From RYN-230 sp963768945 (GTDB taxonomy: Bacteria > Actinomycetota > Actinomycetes > Streptosporangiales > Streptosporangiaceae): DNA of 64,000 bases. Below are positions 8,594-16,466 of this stretch, piece after piece. Location of the stretch: NCBI GenBank assembly GCA_963768945.1, contig CAVYJW010000006.1:434001-498000 (forward strand). Reading direction: 5' to 3'. A program made the position numbers and the translations under genes. The notes beneath the pieces were generated by a model. That model was not told the DNA's origin. It ran no database searches and worked only from the letters and a program-made list of their open reading frames with translations. Position 1 is the first letter of the stretch. Every line of letters starts with the position of its first letter.

Positions 8594-9637
8594 TCAGCCG
8601 AAGAAGACCTCGGCCTCGGCGTACCGCTCCGGTGGTACCGTCTTGAGCTCGCGGGTGGCCTCGGCCAGCGGCACCCGGATGATGTCGGTGCCGCGTAGCG
8701 CCACCATGGTGCCGAAGGCACCGTCGTGCACTGCCCCGATCGCGTCTATCCCGAACCGGGTGGCGAGCACCCGGTCGAACGCCGTGGGGGTCCCGCCGCG
8801 CTGGATGTGGCCCAGCACCGTGCAGCGGGCTTCCTCGCCGGTCCGCTTCTCGATCTCATCAGCTAGCGTCTGCCCGATGCCGCCCAGCCGCACGTGGCCG
8901 AACGCGTCCAGTCGCTGGTCCGAGACCTCCACGTCCGCTTCCTGAGGGGTGGCGCCCTCGGAGACCACCACGATCGGTGCGTACCGGGTCTGGAATCGGT
9001 GCTCCACGTAGGCGCAGACCTTTTCGATGCTGAACGGCTTCTCCGGGATGAGGATCACGTTGGCCCCGCCGGCCATCCCGGAGTGCAGCGCGATCCAGCC
9101 CGCGTGGCGGCCCATCACCTCGCAGATCAGCGCGCGGTGGTGGCTTTCCGCCGTGGTATGCAGCCTGTCGATGGCCTCCATCGCGATGTTCACCGCGGTG
9201 TCGAAGCCGAACGTGTAGTCGGTGGCGCCCAGGTCGTTGTCGATGGTCTTGGGCACCCCGATCACCTGGACGCCCTCCCCGCCCAGCCGGGTAGCCACGC
9301 CCAGCGTGTCCTCCCCGCCGATCGCCACCAGGGCATCCACGCCCAGGCCGGCCAGGTTGTCCTTGATCCGTTCCACCCCGGAACGGCTCCCCTGGCTCGC
9401 GGTCTCCGTCAGCGGGTTAGTGCGCGATGAGCCGAGGATTGTCCCGCCTCGCGGCAGTATCCCCCGTACCGCCTGCACGTCAAGGGGCACGGTGTCGCCC
9501 TCGAGGGGCCCGCGCCAGCCGTCGCGGAAGCCCACGAACTCGTAGCCGAACTCCGCCGTACCCCGGCGGACCAGCGCCCGGATGACCGCATTCAATCCAG
9601 GGCAGTCTCCGCCGCCCGTCAGCACTCCAACTCGCAT
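8594..9637 (-). CDS. 6-phosphofructokinase, residues favour the pyrophosphate-dependent type
   Basis: A 347-residue PfkA-family enzyme (fructose 6-phosphate to fructose 1,6-bisphosphate). It begins MRVGVLTGGGDCPGLN and carries the catalytic PKTIDND loop and the MGRHAGW substrate motif. Two positions separate phosphoryl donors in this family: Gly104/Gly124 (E. coli numbering) for ATP, and Asp104/Lys124 for pyrophosphate. Here the motifs read GGEDT and PKTIDND, that is Asp and Lys, as in the Amycolatopsis methanolica pyrophosphate enzyme, whereas Streptomyces ATP enzymes keep Gly in the first motif. Pyrophosphate dependence is therefore inferred. Divergent from glycerol kinase with only 18 bases between the start codons. 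Confidence 0.9.
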   Translation of the reverse strand: MRVGVLTGGGDCPGLNAVIRALVRRGTAEFGYEFVGFRDGWRGPLEGDTVPLDVQAVRGILPRGGTILGSSRTNPLTETASQGSRSGVERIKDNLAGLGVDALVAIGGEDTLGVATRLGGEGVQVIGVPKTIDNDLGATDYTFGFDTAVNIAMEAIDRLHTTAESHHRALICEVMGRHAGWIALHSGMAGGANVILIPEKPFSIEKVCAYVEHRFQTRYAPIVVVSEGATPQEADVEVSDQRLDAFGHVRLGGIGQTLADEIEKRTGEEARCTVLGHIQRGGTPTAFDRVLATRFGIDAIGAVHDGAFGTMVALRGTDIIRVPLAEATRELKTVPPERYAEAEVFFG

Positions 9638-9655
9638 GGGGCAACACTAGACCTC

Positions 9656-11134
9656 ATGAGCGTGCTGGCTGTAGACGCTGGGACAACCGGCGTCACCGCA
9701 TTGGTCGTGACCGAGGACGGCCTGGTGTCCGGGCGCGGGTACCAGGAATTCCGGCAGTACTTCCCGGAGCCGGGCTGGGTGGAGCACCTGCCCGAGGACA
9801 TCTGGCAGGCAACGCTGGCCGCGGCCCGCCAGGCCCTGACCCTGGCGGGTGATCCGCCGGTGCGCAGCCTCGGGATCACCAACCAGCGGGAGACCGCGGT
9901 GGTCTGGGACCGGGCCACGCTGGCCGCGCCGCGCCGCGCGATCGTCTGGCAGGACAGGCGGACGGCCCGGATCTGCGACGCGCTGCGCGAGGCCGGGCAC
10001 GAGGCCCGGGTGGCCGGGCTGACGGGCCTGCGCCTCGACCCGTACTTCACCGGGACCAAGCTCACCTGGCTGGCCGAGAACGACCCGGGCACCTGGCAGG
10101 GCCTGGCCGACGGCTCGCTGGCCTGCGGCACGGTGGATTCCTACCTGATCGTCAGGATGACGGCAGGCCGCCGGCACGTGACCGACGCGTCGAACGCCTC
10201 GCGCACGCTGCTGTTCGATATCGAGGCCGGGCAGTGGTCCGCGGAACTGTGCGAGCTGCTGCAGGTGCCGCAGCGGGCGCTGCCCGAAGTAGTGCCGTCC
10301 ACCGGGGTCGTCGCGCGGACCGATCCTGGCGCGTTCCTCGGCCTCGACCTCCCGGTGGCCGGCATCGCCGGCGACCAGCAGGCTGCGCTGTTCGGCCAGG
10401 CCTGCTTCAGCCCGGGCGACACCAAGTGCACGTACGGGACCGGGTCCTTCGTGCTGGCCAACACCGGGACGACCGTGGTCCGCTCGGCGGCCGGCTTGCT
10501 GTCCACGGTGGCCTGGATGGACGGCTCCGGCCAGCTCACCTACGCCCTAGAGGGCTCGGTGTTCGTGACGGGCGCCGCGGTCCAGTGGCTGCGGGACGGG
10601 CTCGGGCTGCTGGATCAGGCGGCGCAGAGCGAGGCGCTGGCGCGGAGCGTGCCCGATTCGGGGGGCCTGGTGTTCGTGCCCGCGCTAACCGGCCTGGGCG
10701 CGCCCGACTGGGACCCGCACGCGCGGGGGGCGATCTTCGGCATCACCCGCGGCACGACCCGGGCGCATGTGGTCCGGGCCACGCTGGAGGCGATCGCCTA
10801 CGAGGTGCGAGACGTGGCTGACCTCATGATCGGGGGTGGCTCGCAGGGCGGCCGGGTGCTGCGCGCCGACGGCGGCGCCAGCGCCAACGACCTGCTCATG
10901 CAGATCCAGGCGGATCAGCTACAGCTCCCGGTAGAGCGTCCCGTGATCGGTGAGACCACCGCGCTGGGGGCGGCGTTCCTGGCCGGGTTGGCCACCGGGA
11001 CCTGGTCCTCGACCGCCGAGCTCGCCGCGACCTGGCGCCTGGACCGCCGATTCGATCCCGGCCCCCGGGACGAGGCGGCCTACGCCCGCTGGCGCCGGGG
11101 CGTAGCCCGCGCCAAAGGCTGGTCCACTTCCTAA
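9656..11134 (+). CDS. glpK: Glycerol kinase (FGGY family)
   Basis: A 492-residue FGGY carbohydrate kinase that phosphorylates glycerol to glycerol 3-phosphate with ATP. The nucleotide loop DAGTTG is at residues 7-12. GITNQRE, AIVWQDRRT and GTKLTWL are typical of glycerol kinases, as is GDQQAALFGQ in the second half, followed by GTGSFVLANTG and the ADGGASAN adenine-site motif. The length is normal. No glpF or glpD is adjacent. No good ribosome site precedes the ATG, and only 18 bases separate it from the divergent phosphofructokinase start, so its promoter must overlap that gene or the message is leaderless. Together the two genes set triose/glycerol entry into glycolysis and lipid backbone supply. 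Confidence 0.9.
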   Translation: MSVLAVDAGTTGVTALVVTEDGLVSGRGYQEFRQYFPEPGWVEHLPEDIWQATLAAARQALTLAGDPPVRSLGITNQRETAVVWDRATLAAPRRAIVWQDRRTARICDALREAGHEARVAGLTGLRLDPYFTGTKLTWLAENDPGTWQGLADGSLACGTVDSYLIVRMTAGRRHVTDASNASRTLLFDIEAGQWSAELCELLQVPQRALPEVVPSTGVVARTDPGAFLGLDLPVAGIAGDQQAALFGQACFSPGDTKCTYGTGSFVLANTGTTVVRSAAGLLSTVAWMDGSGQLTYALEGSVFVTGAAVQWLRDGLGLLDQAAQSEALARSVPDSGGLVFVPALTGLGAPDWDPHARGAIFGITRGTTRAHVVRATLEAIAYEVRDVADLMIGGGSQGGRVLRADGGASANDLLMQIQADQLQLPVERPVIGETTALGAAFLAGLATGTWSSTAELAATWRLDRRFDPGPRDEAAYARWRRGVARAKGWSTS

Positions 11135-11160
11135 CCCGGCCCTCCTCATCCCGGCCCGCC

Positions 11161-11223
11161 CGGCCAGCCCGGCCAGCCCGGCCAGCCTGGCTAACCCGGC
11201 CAGCCCGGCCAGCCCGGTCAACC
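11161..11223. repeat. 9-bp tandem repeat (CGGCCAGCC x7)
   Basis: Seven 9-base units, five of them exactly CGGCCAGCC, follow the glpK stop. The rest of the 257-base spacer to 11391 is AT-richer around 11265-11335 and may hold the promoter of the next gene; no clear -35/-10 pair can be named. Confidence 0.8.
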
Positions 11224-11391
11224 CGGCCCGGCGGGAATCCCCGGGGCCCCCATTGGTATTGCAGTCATTAATCCGCTCCTTTAATCAAGGGCCGTAACCT
11301 TAGCGTTTGCTGGACGCTGGGAACGCTTGGTTGATGGGACGTACTGATCAGCCCGGCGGGCCCGGCAGCGGCAGGGGATGGAGGCACGCAC

Positions 11392-12558
11392 GTGATCGAC
11401 CTGGAGCTGTCCTGGCCGGCGGCGGCGGTCACTGCGGCGTGCCTGGCCGGCGCCGCGATGGCCGCCCGCTACGCCGCCCGTCCCACCGGACAGCAGCCCT
11501 CCGCCGCCGGCCCGGCCCCCACCAACCAGGAGCCCGGCAACCCGAAGCCCGGCAACCAGGAGCCCGGGGACGGGCCCAGCCGCGACCGCCTGGACGGGAC
11601 ACCGTCCCCCGGTCCCTGGCCACGCCGGCTGGCCCTGGCCGCTGGGGTCGCCCTGGAAGCCGCCGTCCTGCTGGCCCTGTTCGCCCTCTGGCAGCTAGCC
11701 GGGAGCTTCAGCCTGATCGGCCCGGCTGGCGCGCTGGCGCGGGCCCGCTGGATCTGGCACACCGAACGGGTCGTGCACCTGCCCAGCGAGACGGAGATCC
11801 AGCGCGCGTTCCTCGCCCATCCGCTGCTCGTCGAGACTCTGAACCTGTACTACGCCTCATTGCACTTCGTGGTGCTGATCAGCTGCCTGGTCTGGGTGTA
11901 CGCCCGGCACCGCCGGCAGTACCCGCAGGTCCGGACTACGCTGGTGCTGTTCACCGCGGGGGCGCTGCTGATCCAGTTCCTGCCGGTCGCGCCGCCGCGG
12001 ATGCTCCCGGGTGACGGCCTGGTGGACACCGCGGCGCGCTACGGCCAGTCGGTCTACGGCTCGGTGGCCGGCTTCAACGCCGACCAGCTCTCGGCCATGC
12101 CCTCAGTGCACGTGGGATGGGCGCTGCTGGTGGCACTCGTGGTGGTGCAGGTGTCCCGGAGCCGCTGGCGCTGGCTCGCGCTGGGCTACCCGGTGCTCAC
12201 CCTGCTCGCGGTCGTCGTCACGGCCAACCACTTCTGGCTGGACGGCATCGCCGCGGCGCTGCTGCTGGCCGTGGCGCTCCTCGTGCAGCGGGCGGGCCGG
12301 GCGGCACGCCGCCGGATCCGCTTCTGGTGGCGCCGACGGGGCGGGCCGGCGCGGGAAGGCAAGCCGGGCTATGTGCCGGAGCGGCCCTCGGTGGACGCGC
12401 GGACCAGCCGCTCGGCCTTATGCTCCGCCTTCAGCCGCTCCTTGGCCCGCTGCGCGTCCTCGTCCACGTACTCCTGGCTGGCCAGGGCCATGATCGCGTA
12501 CATGATCTCGTCGGTCACCGCGCGCAGCACGAGCCGGTCTGATTCGAGCCCGGCGTAG
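11392..12558 (+). CDS. PAP2-superfamily integral membrane phosphatase/transferase
   Basis: A 388-residue membrane protein. GTG start with GGAGG 7 bases upstream. A Pro/Asn-rich, repetitive N-terminal segment (residues about 40-75) precedes five or six hydrophobic helices. The conserved PAP2 motifs are present as RMLPG, PSVHVGWA (PSxHxG) and NHFWLDG (NHxxxD), which supply the catalytic histidines for phosphate-ester transfer on lipid substrates. The arrangement is closest to Aur1/inositol-phosphorylceramide-synthase-like PAP2 proteins of actinomycetes; the substrate is not predictable. The last 60 or so codons are Ser/Ala/Arg-rich and lie antisense to the neighbouring acyltransferase (190-base overlap), so this tail may have little function. 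Confidence 0.82.
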   Translation: MIDLELSWPAAAVTAACLAGAAMAARYAARPTGQQPSAAGPAPTNQEPGNPKPGNQEPGDGPSRDRLDGTPSPGPWPRRLALAAGVALEAAVLLALFALWQLAGSFSLIGPAGALARARWIWHTERVVHLPSETEIQRAFLAHPLLVETLNLYYASLHFVVLISCLVWVYARHRRQYPQVRTTLVLFTAGALLIQFLPVAPPRMLPGDGLVDTAARYGQSVYGSVAGFNADQLSAMPSVHVGWALLVALVVVQVSRSRWRWLALGYPVLTLLAVVVTANHFWLDGIAAALLLAVALLVQRAGRAARRRIRFWWRRRGGPAREGKPGYVPERPSVDARTSRSALCSAFSRSLARCASSSTYSWLARAMIAYMISSVTARSTSRSDSSPA

Positions 12559-13103
12559 CGGGAGAAGTTCAGCGGCTTGCCGAAGCGGACTCCGGGCCGG
12601 TAACGCAGCCGCGGGATCAGCTTGCCCGACGGCATCAGGTCGAACGTGCCCACCATGGCACACGGGATCACCGGTGCTCCCGATTCCAGGGCCAGCCGGG
12701 CCACCCCGGTCTTGCCCCGGTACAGCCGCCCGTCCGGGGTTCGGGTGCCCTCGGGGTAGATGCCGAGCAGCTTGCCCTGGGCCAGGACGCGCAGGCCGGT
12801 GTTGATGGCCCGCTCGCTGGCATGGCCGCCGGCCCGGTCCAGCGGGATCCCCCCTACCCCGCTGAAGAAAGCCTTGCTGAGCAGGCCTTTCGGCCCGCGG
12901 CCGGTGAAGTACTCGGACTTGGCCAGGAAGGTCACTTTGCGCGGCAGCGGGAGCGGGCCGAAGAAGTGATCGGCGAACGAGAGGTGATTGCTGGCGATGA
13001 TGGCCGGCCCTTCCCGGGGCACGTTGTCGATGCCCTCGGCCCAGGGCCTGAAGATCAGCGCCAGGAAGGGCCCCAGGATCGCCTTGACCACCCAGTAGAA
13101 CAC
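12369..13103 (-). CDS. 1-acyl-glycerol-3-phosphate acyltransferase family protein (PlsC-like)
   Basis: A 244-residue membrane-associated acyltransferase. Catalytic block I is NHLSFAD (the NHX4D motif, about residues 39-45), substrate block III is YPEGTRTP, and an AP-VIPCAMVGT stretch forms block IV. The family acylates lysophosphatidic acid to phosphatidic acid or related acceptors. The GTG start has an unusually close GGAGG, but the protein aligns with family N-termini from the first residue. A charged C-terminal tail is typical of the Streptomyces homologue. Its neighbours (glycerol kinase, PAP2 enzyme, acyl-CoA ligase) fit a phospholipid-synthesis context. Confidence 0.9.
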   Translation of the reverse strand: MFYWVVKAILGPFLALIFRPWAEGIDNVPREGPAIIASNHLSFADHFFGPLPLPRKVTFLAKSEYFTGRGPKGLLSKAFFSGVGGIPLDRAGGHASERAINTGLRVLAQGKLLGIYPEGTRTPDGRLYRGKTGVARLALESGAPVIPCAMVGTFDLMPSGKLIPRLRYRPGVRFGKPLNFSRYAGLESDRLVLRAVTDEIMYAIMALASQEYVDEDAQRAKERLKAEHKAERLVRASTEGRSGT

Positions 13104-13307
13104 GCCTCCATCGTCGCATGAGATATGCGGGAAAGCCGCCGCTCGTCAGCACTGATTACCCGGCCGGGCGGCGTGCGGCGTGCGGCGAGGCGCGGGGCAT
13201 GCGACGATGCCAGGGCGTGAGATGCGCGGCCCGGCTCCGGGGGACGGTTGGTGCTCACGGGGCACCGGGCGCGCAGTCCAGGCCCCGGCGTAGAGGACGA
13301 TGAACTC

Positions 13308-14069
13308 ATGCCAGTCATCCCAGGCGCGGAAGCGTATTTCCACGCGGGCACCGGCGGCACCGGCGTCCTGCTCTGCCACGGGTTCACCGGTTCCCCGGGG
13401 TCGCTGCGGCCGTGGGCGGAGTACCTGGCCGGGGCGGGGCTGACGGTATCTGTTCCCCGGCTGCCCGGCCACGGCACCACGTGGCAGGAAATGTCCCGCA
13501 CCCGGTGGGAGGACTGGTACGCGGAGACCGACCGGGCCTTCGAGGAACTGCGCGGGCAGAGCAACGAGATCTTCGTGATGGGCCTGTCCATGGGCGGCTG
13601 CCTGGCGCTGCGGATGGCGGAACTGCGCGGTGCCGGGGTGAGCGGCCTGGTCCTGGTCAACCCGTCGGTGGCTCCCGACACCAAGCTCTTCCTGCTGGCC
13701 CCGGCGCTCAAGTGGGTGGTGCCGTCGCTGCCCGGGATTGCCAGTGACATCAAGAAGGAGGGCATCCAGGAACTCGGCTACACCCGGGTCCCGGTGCGGG
13801 CGGCGGCGTCCCTGCCCGCGCTGTGGCGGCTGACCCGGTCGCGGCTGGGGGAGGTGATCCAGCCGGTGCTGGTGTACCGCAGCACGGTCGATCACGTCGT
13901 GGGACCGGCCAGCATGCGGGTACTGCAGACGGCCCTGCCCCCTGGCCAGCTGACGGTTCGTGATTGCCCGGACAGCTATCATGTGGCCACCCTGGACAAC
14001 GACGCACCAACGATCTTCGCCGGGAGCCTGGAGTTCGTCCGTGCGCATAGTCATGCGGAGACGGAGTGA
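13308..14069 (+). CDS. Alpha/beta hydrolase (carboxylesterase/monoacylglycerol lipase type)
   Basis: A 253-residue alpha/beta hydrolase from ATG 13308 with GAGG 11 bases upstream. The oxyanion HGFTGSP comes early, the nucleophile elbow is GLSMGG, a late acid is in STVDHVV, and the catalytic His is in DSYHVATLDND, matching the carboxylesterase Est30/monoglyceride-lipase group. There is no signal peptide. It overlaps the next gene by four bases (GTGA), so the two are probably translated together. The natural ester substrate is unknown. Confidence 0.87.
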   Translation: MPVIPGAEAYFHAGTGGTGVLLCHGFTGSPGSLRPWAEYLAGAGLTVSVPRLPGHGTTWQEMSRTRWEDWYAETDRAFEELRGQSNEIFVMGLSMGGCLALRMAELRGAGVSGLVLVNPSVAPDTKLFLLAPALKWVVPSLPGIASDIKKEGIQELGYTRVPVRAAASLPALWRLTRSRLGEVIQPVLVYRSTVDHVVGPASMRVLQTALPPGQLTVRDCPDSYHVATLDNDAPTIFAGSLEFVRAHSHAETE

Positions 14070-14800
14070 AGGGCAGCGGGCGGGGCGCGTCGGGCGGCGA
14101 GGAAGCCGCCTGGCGTGACCTGATCGCGAACTACTCGGCAGAGCCGGAGGCGGTCGGTGACGAGATGCCCTGGCCGGACCGGGAGAACCTGCCTGGCCCG
14201 CGGCGGGCCGGGACCCTGCCGGACCCTGGCCCGGAGACCGACCCGTCGCTCACCCTGGACCTGAACGACGACACGGACCCCGCTCTTGACCTCGGAATGG
14301 ACCCCGGCGGGACCTCGGATCCCGGGCCGGCCGCAGGCCCGATCGCTCCCCCTGCCCCAGGCCAGCGCGACGTCCCGGGCGCGGACGACCCGCCGCCTTC
14401 CACCGCGAACGGCCCGGCGGTCAACGGTCCCGCCCCGCATGGACCCGCTTCCATCGGCCGCAACGAAGACCCCGCACCCGCCGGGCCCCCACACGGAGGC
14501 AGGCCACGGATCGTCCGCCCAGCCAGTTCCGTTCCGCCGGTCCCGCCGGGGGATGAGGACTTCGTGCCGCCGGTCCCGCCGCCGCTGCCGTCGCTCGACC
14601 CGATGGCCAAGGGAGCCTGGGCCGCGTTGTTCGGGGGGCCGGGCTACCTGCTGCTGGCAACCATGGCGGGATGGGCAATCCCGGGGTGGGCCGCGTTTCT
14701 GGCCGTGGCGGCGTTCGTCGGCGGCTTCGCGACCCTGGTGATCAGGATGGGCGAGAAGCCGCCCCGCGACTCAGGGCCGGATGACGGCGCGGTGATCTGA
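14066..14800 (+). CDS. Acidic/Pro-rich protein with two C-terminal membrane helices
   Basis: 244 residues, GTG start inside the stop of the hydrolase gene. The first 170 residues are low-complexity, rich in Asp, Pro, Gly and Ala, with DPG-type repeats, and are probably disordered. Two hydrophobic segments near residues 190-208 and 210-230 form a hairpin, followed by a short charged tail. I recognise this as a conserved actinomycete membrane protein that travels with the esterase, but no function is known to me. Confidence 0.7.
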   Translation: MKGSGRGASGGEEAAWRDLIANYSAEPEAVGDEMPWPDRENLPGPRRAGTLPDPGPETDPSLTLDLNDDTDPALDLGMDPGGTSDPGPAAGPIAPPAPGQRDVPGADDPPPSTANGPAVNGPAPHGPASIGRNEDPAPAGPPHGGRPRIVRPASSVPPVPPGDEDFVPPVPPPLPSLDPMAKGAWAALFGGPGYLLLATMAGWAIPGWAAFLAVAAFVGGFATLVIRMGEKPPRDSGPDDGAVI

Positions 14801-14821
14801 GCGGGTGGAGCCGGTGCTCCG

Positions 14822-14849
14822 CGGGCCGCACGGGCATGCCTGCGGCCCG
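14822..14849. terminator. Bidirectional terminator-like hairpin
   Basis: CGGGCCGCA (14822-14830) pairs with TGCGGCCCG (14841-14849), giving 9 bp around a 10-base loop that is itself partly self-complementary. It sits between two convergent genes. There is no U-tract, as is common in high-GC actinomycetes. Confidence 0.55.
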
Positions 14850-14859
14850 GCGTCCCCGG

Positions 14860-15156
14860 TCACCAGTCGCGCGGGCCCGCCTCGTCGCCGGTGCGATCGC
14901 GGAAGGGGTTTCTGGGCCCTCGTCCCGGTCCCGGCCAGCCGCGACCGCGCCGCGACCTCAGGATGGCCAGCGCCACGAGGACGAGGACGATGACCACCAC
15001 GAGCTCCGGCCCAACCGTCGGGACCCGCCAGATCAGCAGGCCTAGCCGCCAGATCAGGTGCCAGATGATCAACCGGATGAGGAGATGAGCCAGGCCGCCC
15101 CCGCCCGCGCCGCCGAGGGCCAGGCCTGCGTGCATCACAGGAGTGTGTGGAACCAC
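14860..15156 (-). CDS. Small two-helix membrane protein
   Basis: Up to 98 residues, with two hydrophobic stretches: LLIRLIIWHLIWRLGLLIW, and a Val/Leu-rich one (PELVVVIVLVLVALAIL). A basic, Gly/Pro-rich tail ends in GPRDW. Small proteins with the same tail are common in actinomycetes. The start is uncertain: GTG 15156 and an internal ATG at 15135 both lack a clear ribosome site. Function unknown. Confidence 0.55.
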   Translation of the reverse strand: MVPHTPVMHAGLALGGAGGGGLAHLLIRLIIWHLIWRLGLLIWRVPTVGPELVVVIVLVLVALAILRSRRGRGWPGPGRGPRNPFRDRTGDEAGPRDW

Positions 15157-15219
15157 ACTTCACGGTGCCACGTGCGGGACGGTGCCCGGGCCAAAGCGCG
15201 GTCAAACCTTACGTGGGTT

Positions 15220-15906
15220 TTACTCCCCCGGGCCGGGGGACGCGAACGGCTCGGGGTGCGGCCCGGCCGGTCCAGAAGGCCCGGCGGGCGGTCCAGCCGT
15301 CCCTCCCGGCTCAGCCGGTGGTTCAGGCGTGGCAACGGTCTCCCCCGGCTCAGCAGGCGCTTCAGCCGTCCCCACCGTCTCTCCCAGCCCGGTCGCCCCA
15401 GCCGTCCCAGCCGTCTCTCCCGGCTCAGTGGTCCCGGCAGGCGGGTCCGGCACCAGCCGTGGGAGCGGGCGGCCTGGCCCGTCGGTCACCTCTTCCCACA
15501 CCCCGCCGCTGGGGGGTTCCTCGGTCACCTCGTCCCACACCTCACCGTCGGCGGGCGCGTCGTCCCGGGGCCGGGCCTGCCGTCCCGCCGCAGCTACCGC
15601 CGCCTCAAACGCGGCCACCGCGTCCTGGAGTACCACGGAGGCCGCGTCACCCGCGGCCGCCACGGTGGAGGACAGGCCGGGACCGGATTCCCGGAGCTTC
15701 CGCCGGGCCCGGCAGATCGGGCACCATTGGCATTCCGGGGCCTCGTAGTCGGCGGTCGCGCTCTCCCAGACGTCCTCGCGGGAGTTGCCGCCGAGGACGG
15801 TCCGGACCTGGTCGCCCAGTTCCCTGCTCACGCCACGCGCCCCCGAGCGGACCAGCCATCGCTGGAGCTCGCCGATCAGGTCGCTGCCTGGCTGCCGCTC
15901 CGTCAC
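15220..15906 (-). CDS. DUF5304-like protein with CxxC knuckle and repetitive acidic tail
   Basis: 228 residues from GTG 15906, which overlaps the stop codon of the upstream SRPBCC gene by the GTGA arrangement. The N-terminal 100 residues hold a helical segment and a CQWCPICRARRK cysteine cluster that could bind a metal. The second half is acidic and Pro/Gly/Thr-rich, with imperfect repeats of a PAEPGET type. It matches the small actinobacterial family I know as DUF5304, normally found beside the same SRPBCC gene. Function unknown; the tight coupling suggests the two act together. Confidence 0.65.
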   Translation of the reverse strand: MTERQPGSDLIGELQRWLVRSGARGVSRELGDQVRTVLGGNSREDVWESATADYEAPECQWCPICRARRKLRESGPGLSSTVAAAGDAASVVLQDAVAAFEAAVAAAGRQARPRDDAPADGEVWDEVTEEPPSGGVWEEVTDGPGRPLPRLVPDPPAGTTEPGETAGTAGATGLGETVGTAEAPAEPGETVATPEPPAEPGGTAGPPAGPSGPAGPHPEPFASPGPGE

Positions 15907-16400
15907 GTCGCGCCTTCTTCCGTGTCCATGTCCATTTGTGTGCTCCCCGCCGCCGCGGCCTGCGCACGCAGGCCCTCGACCCGGGATTTGAGCCCCTTCA
16001 GCGCGGTGTCGATGATGACCTTCTCGGCCTTCCGCTTCAGCATGCCGAGCAGTGGCATCCGGAGATCCACGCTGAGGTCGTAGGTGACCTCGGTCCCGCG
16101 GGAGCCGCCAGCCAGAGAGTAGCCGCCGGTCATCGCGCTGATGACCGAGCCTGGCTCGGCGAGATCCCAGCGAACGCCGGAGTCGTCCCACTCATAGCTA
16201 AGGCCGTAGCTGTCCTTAATCATCCCGGCATCCAGGCTGAAACGGACCAGGCTGGGGCGGCCGTCCGCGTCGCGCTCGGCCACCTCGGCAGAGCGCACGG
16301 CGGACGCCCACTGCGGGTAGGCGGCGAAATCGGCTATCACGGCCATCACGTCCGGCCCGCTAGCGGCGATAGAGATGCTCGACGTCGTCCTGTCGGCCAT
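15903..16400 (-). CDS. SRPBCC (START/polyketide-cyclase-like) domain protein
   Basis: 165 residues covering one SRPBCC fold: an ADRTTSSISIAA first strand, a helix with VIADFAAYPQWAS, and the long C-terminal helix LLGMLKRKAEKVIIDTALKGLK. The fold forms a cavity for hydrophobic ligands. No signal peptide. A short Asp/Glu/Met tail runs into the overlapping DUF5304 gene. The ligand is unknown. The gene opens the two-gene operon. Confidence 0.8.
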   Translation of the reverse strand: MADRTTSSISIAASGPDVMAVIADFAAYPQWASAVRSAEVAERDADGRPSLVRFSLDAGMIKDSYGLSYEWDDSGVRWDLAEPGSVISAMTGGYSLAGGSRGTEVTYDLSVDLRMPLLGMLKRKAEKVIIDTALKGLKSRVEGLRAQAAAAGSTQMDMDTEEGAT

Positions 16401-16466
16401 GCTCGGAGCGTACCGCCACGACCGGGTCCGGCACGCCGACCGGGCCGGGCGAGCTGTCCCGGCCTC

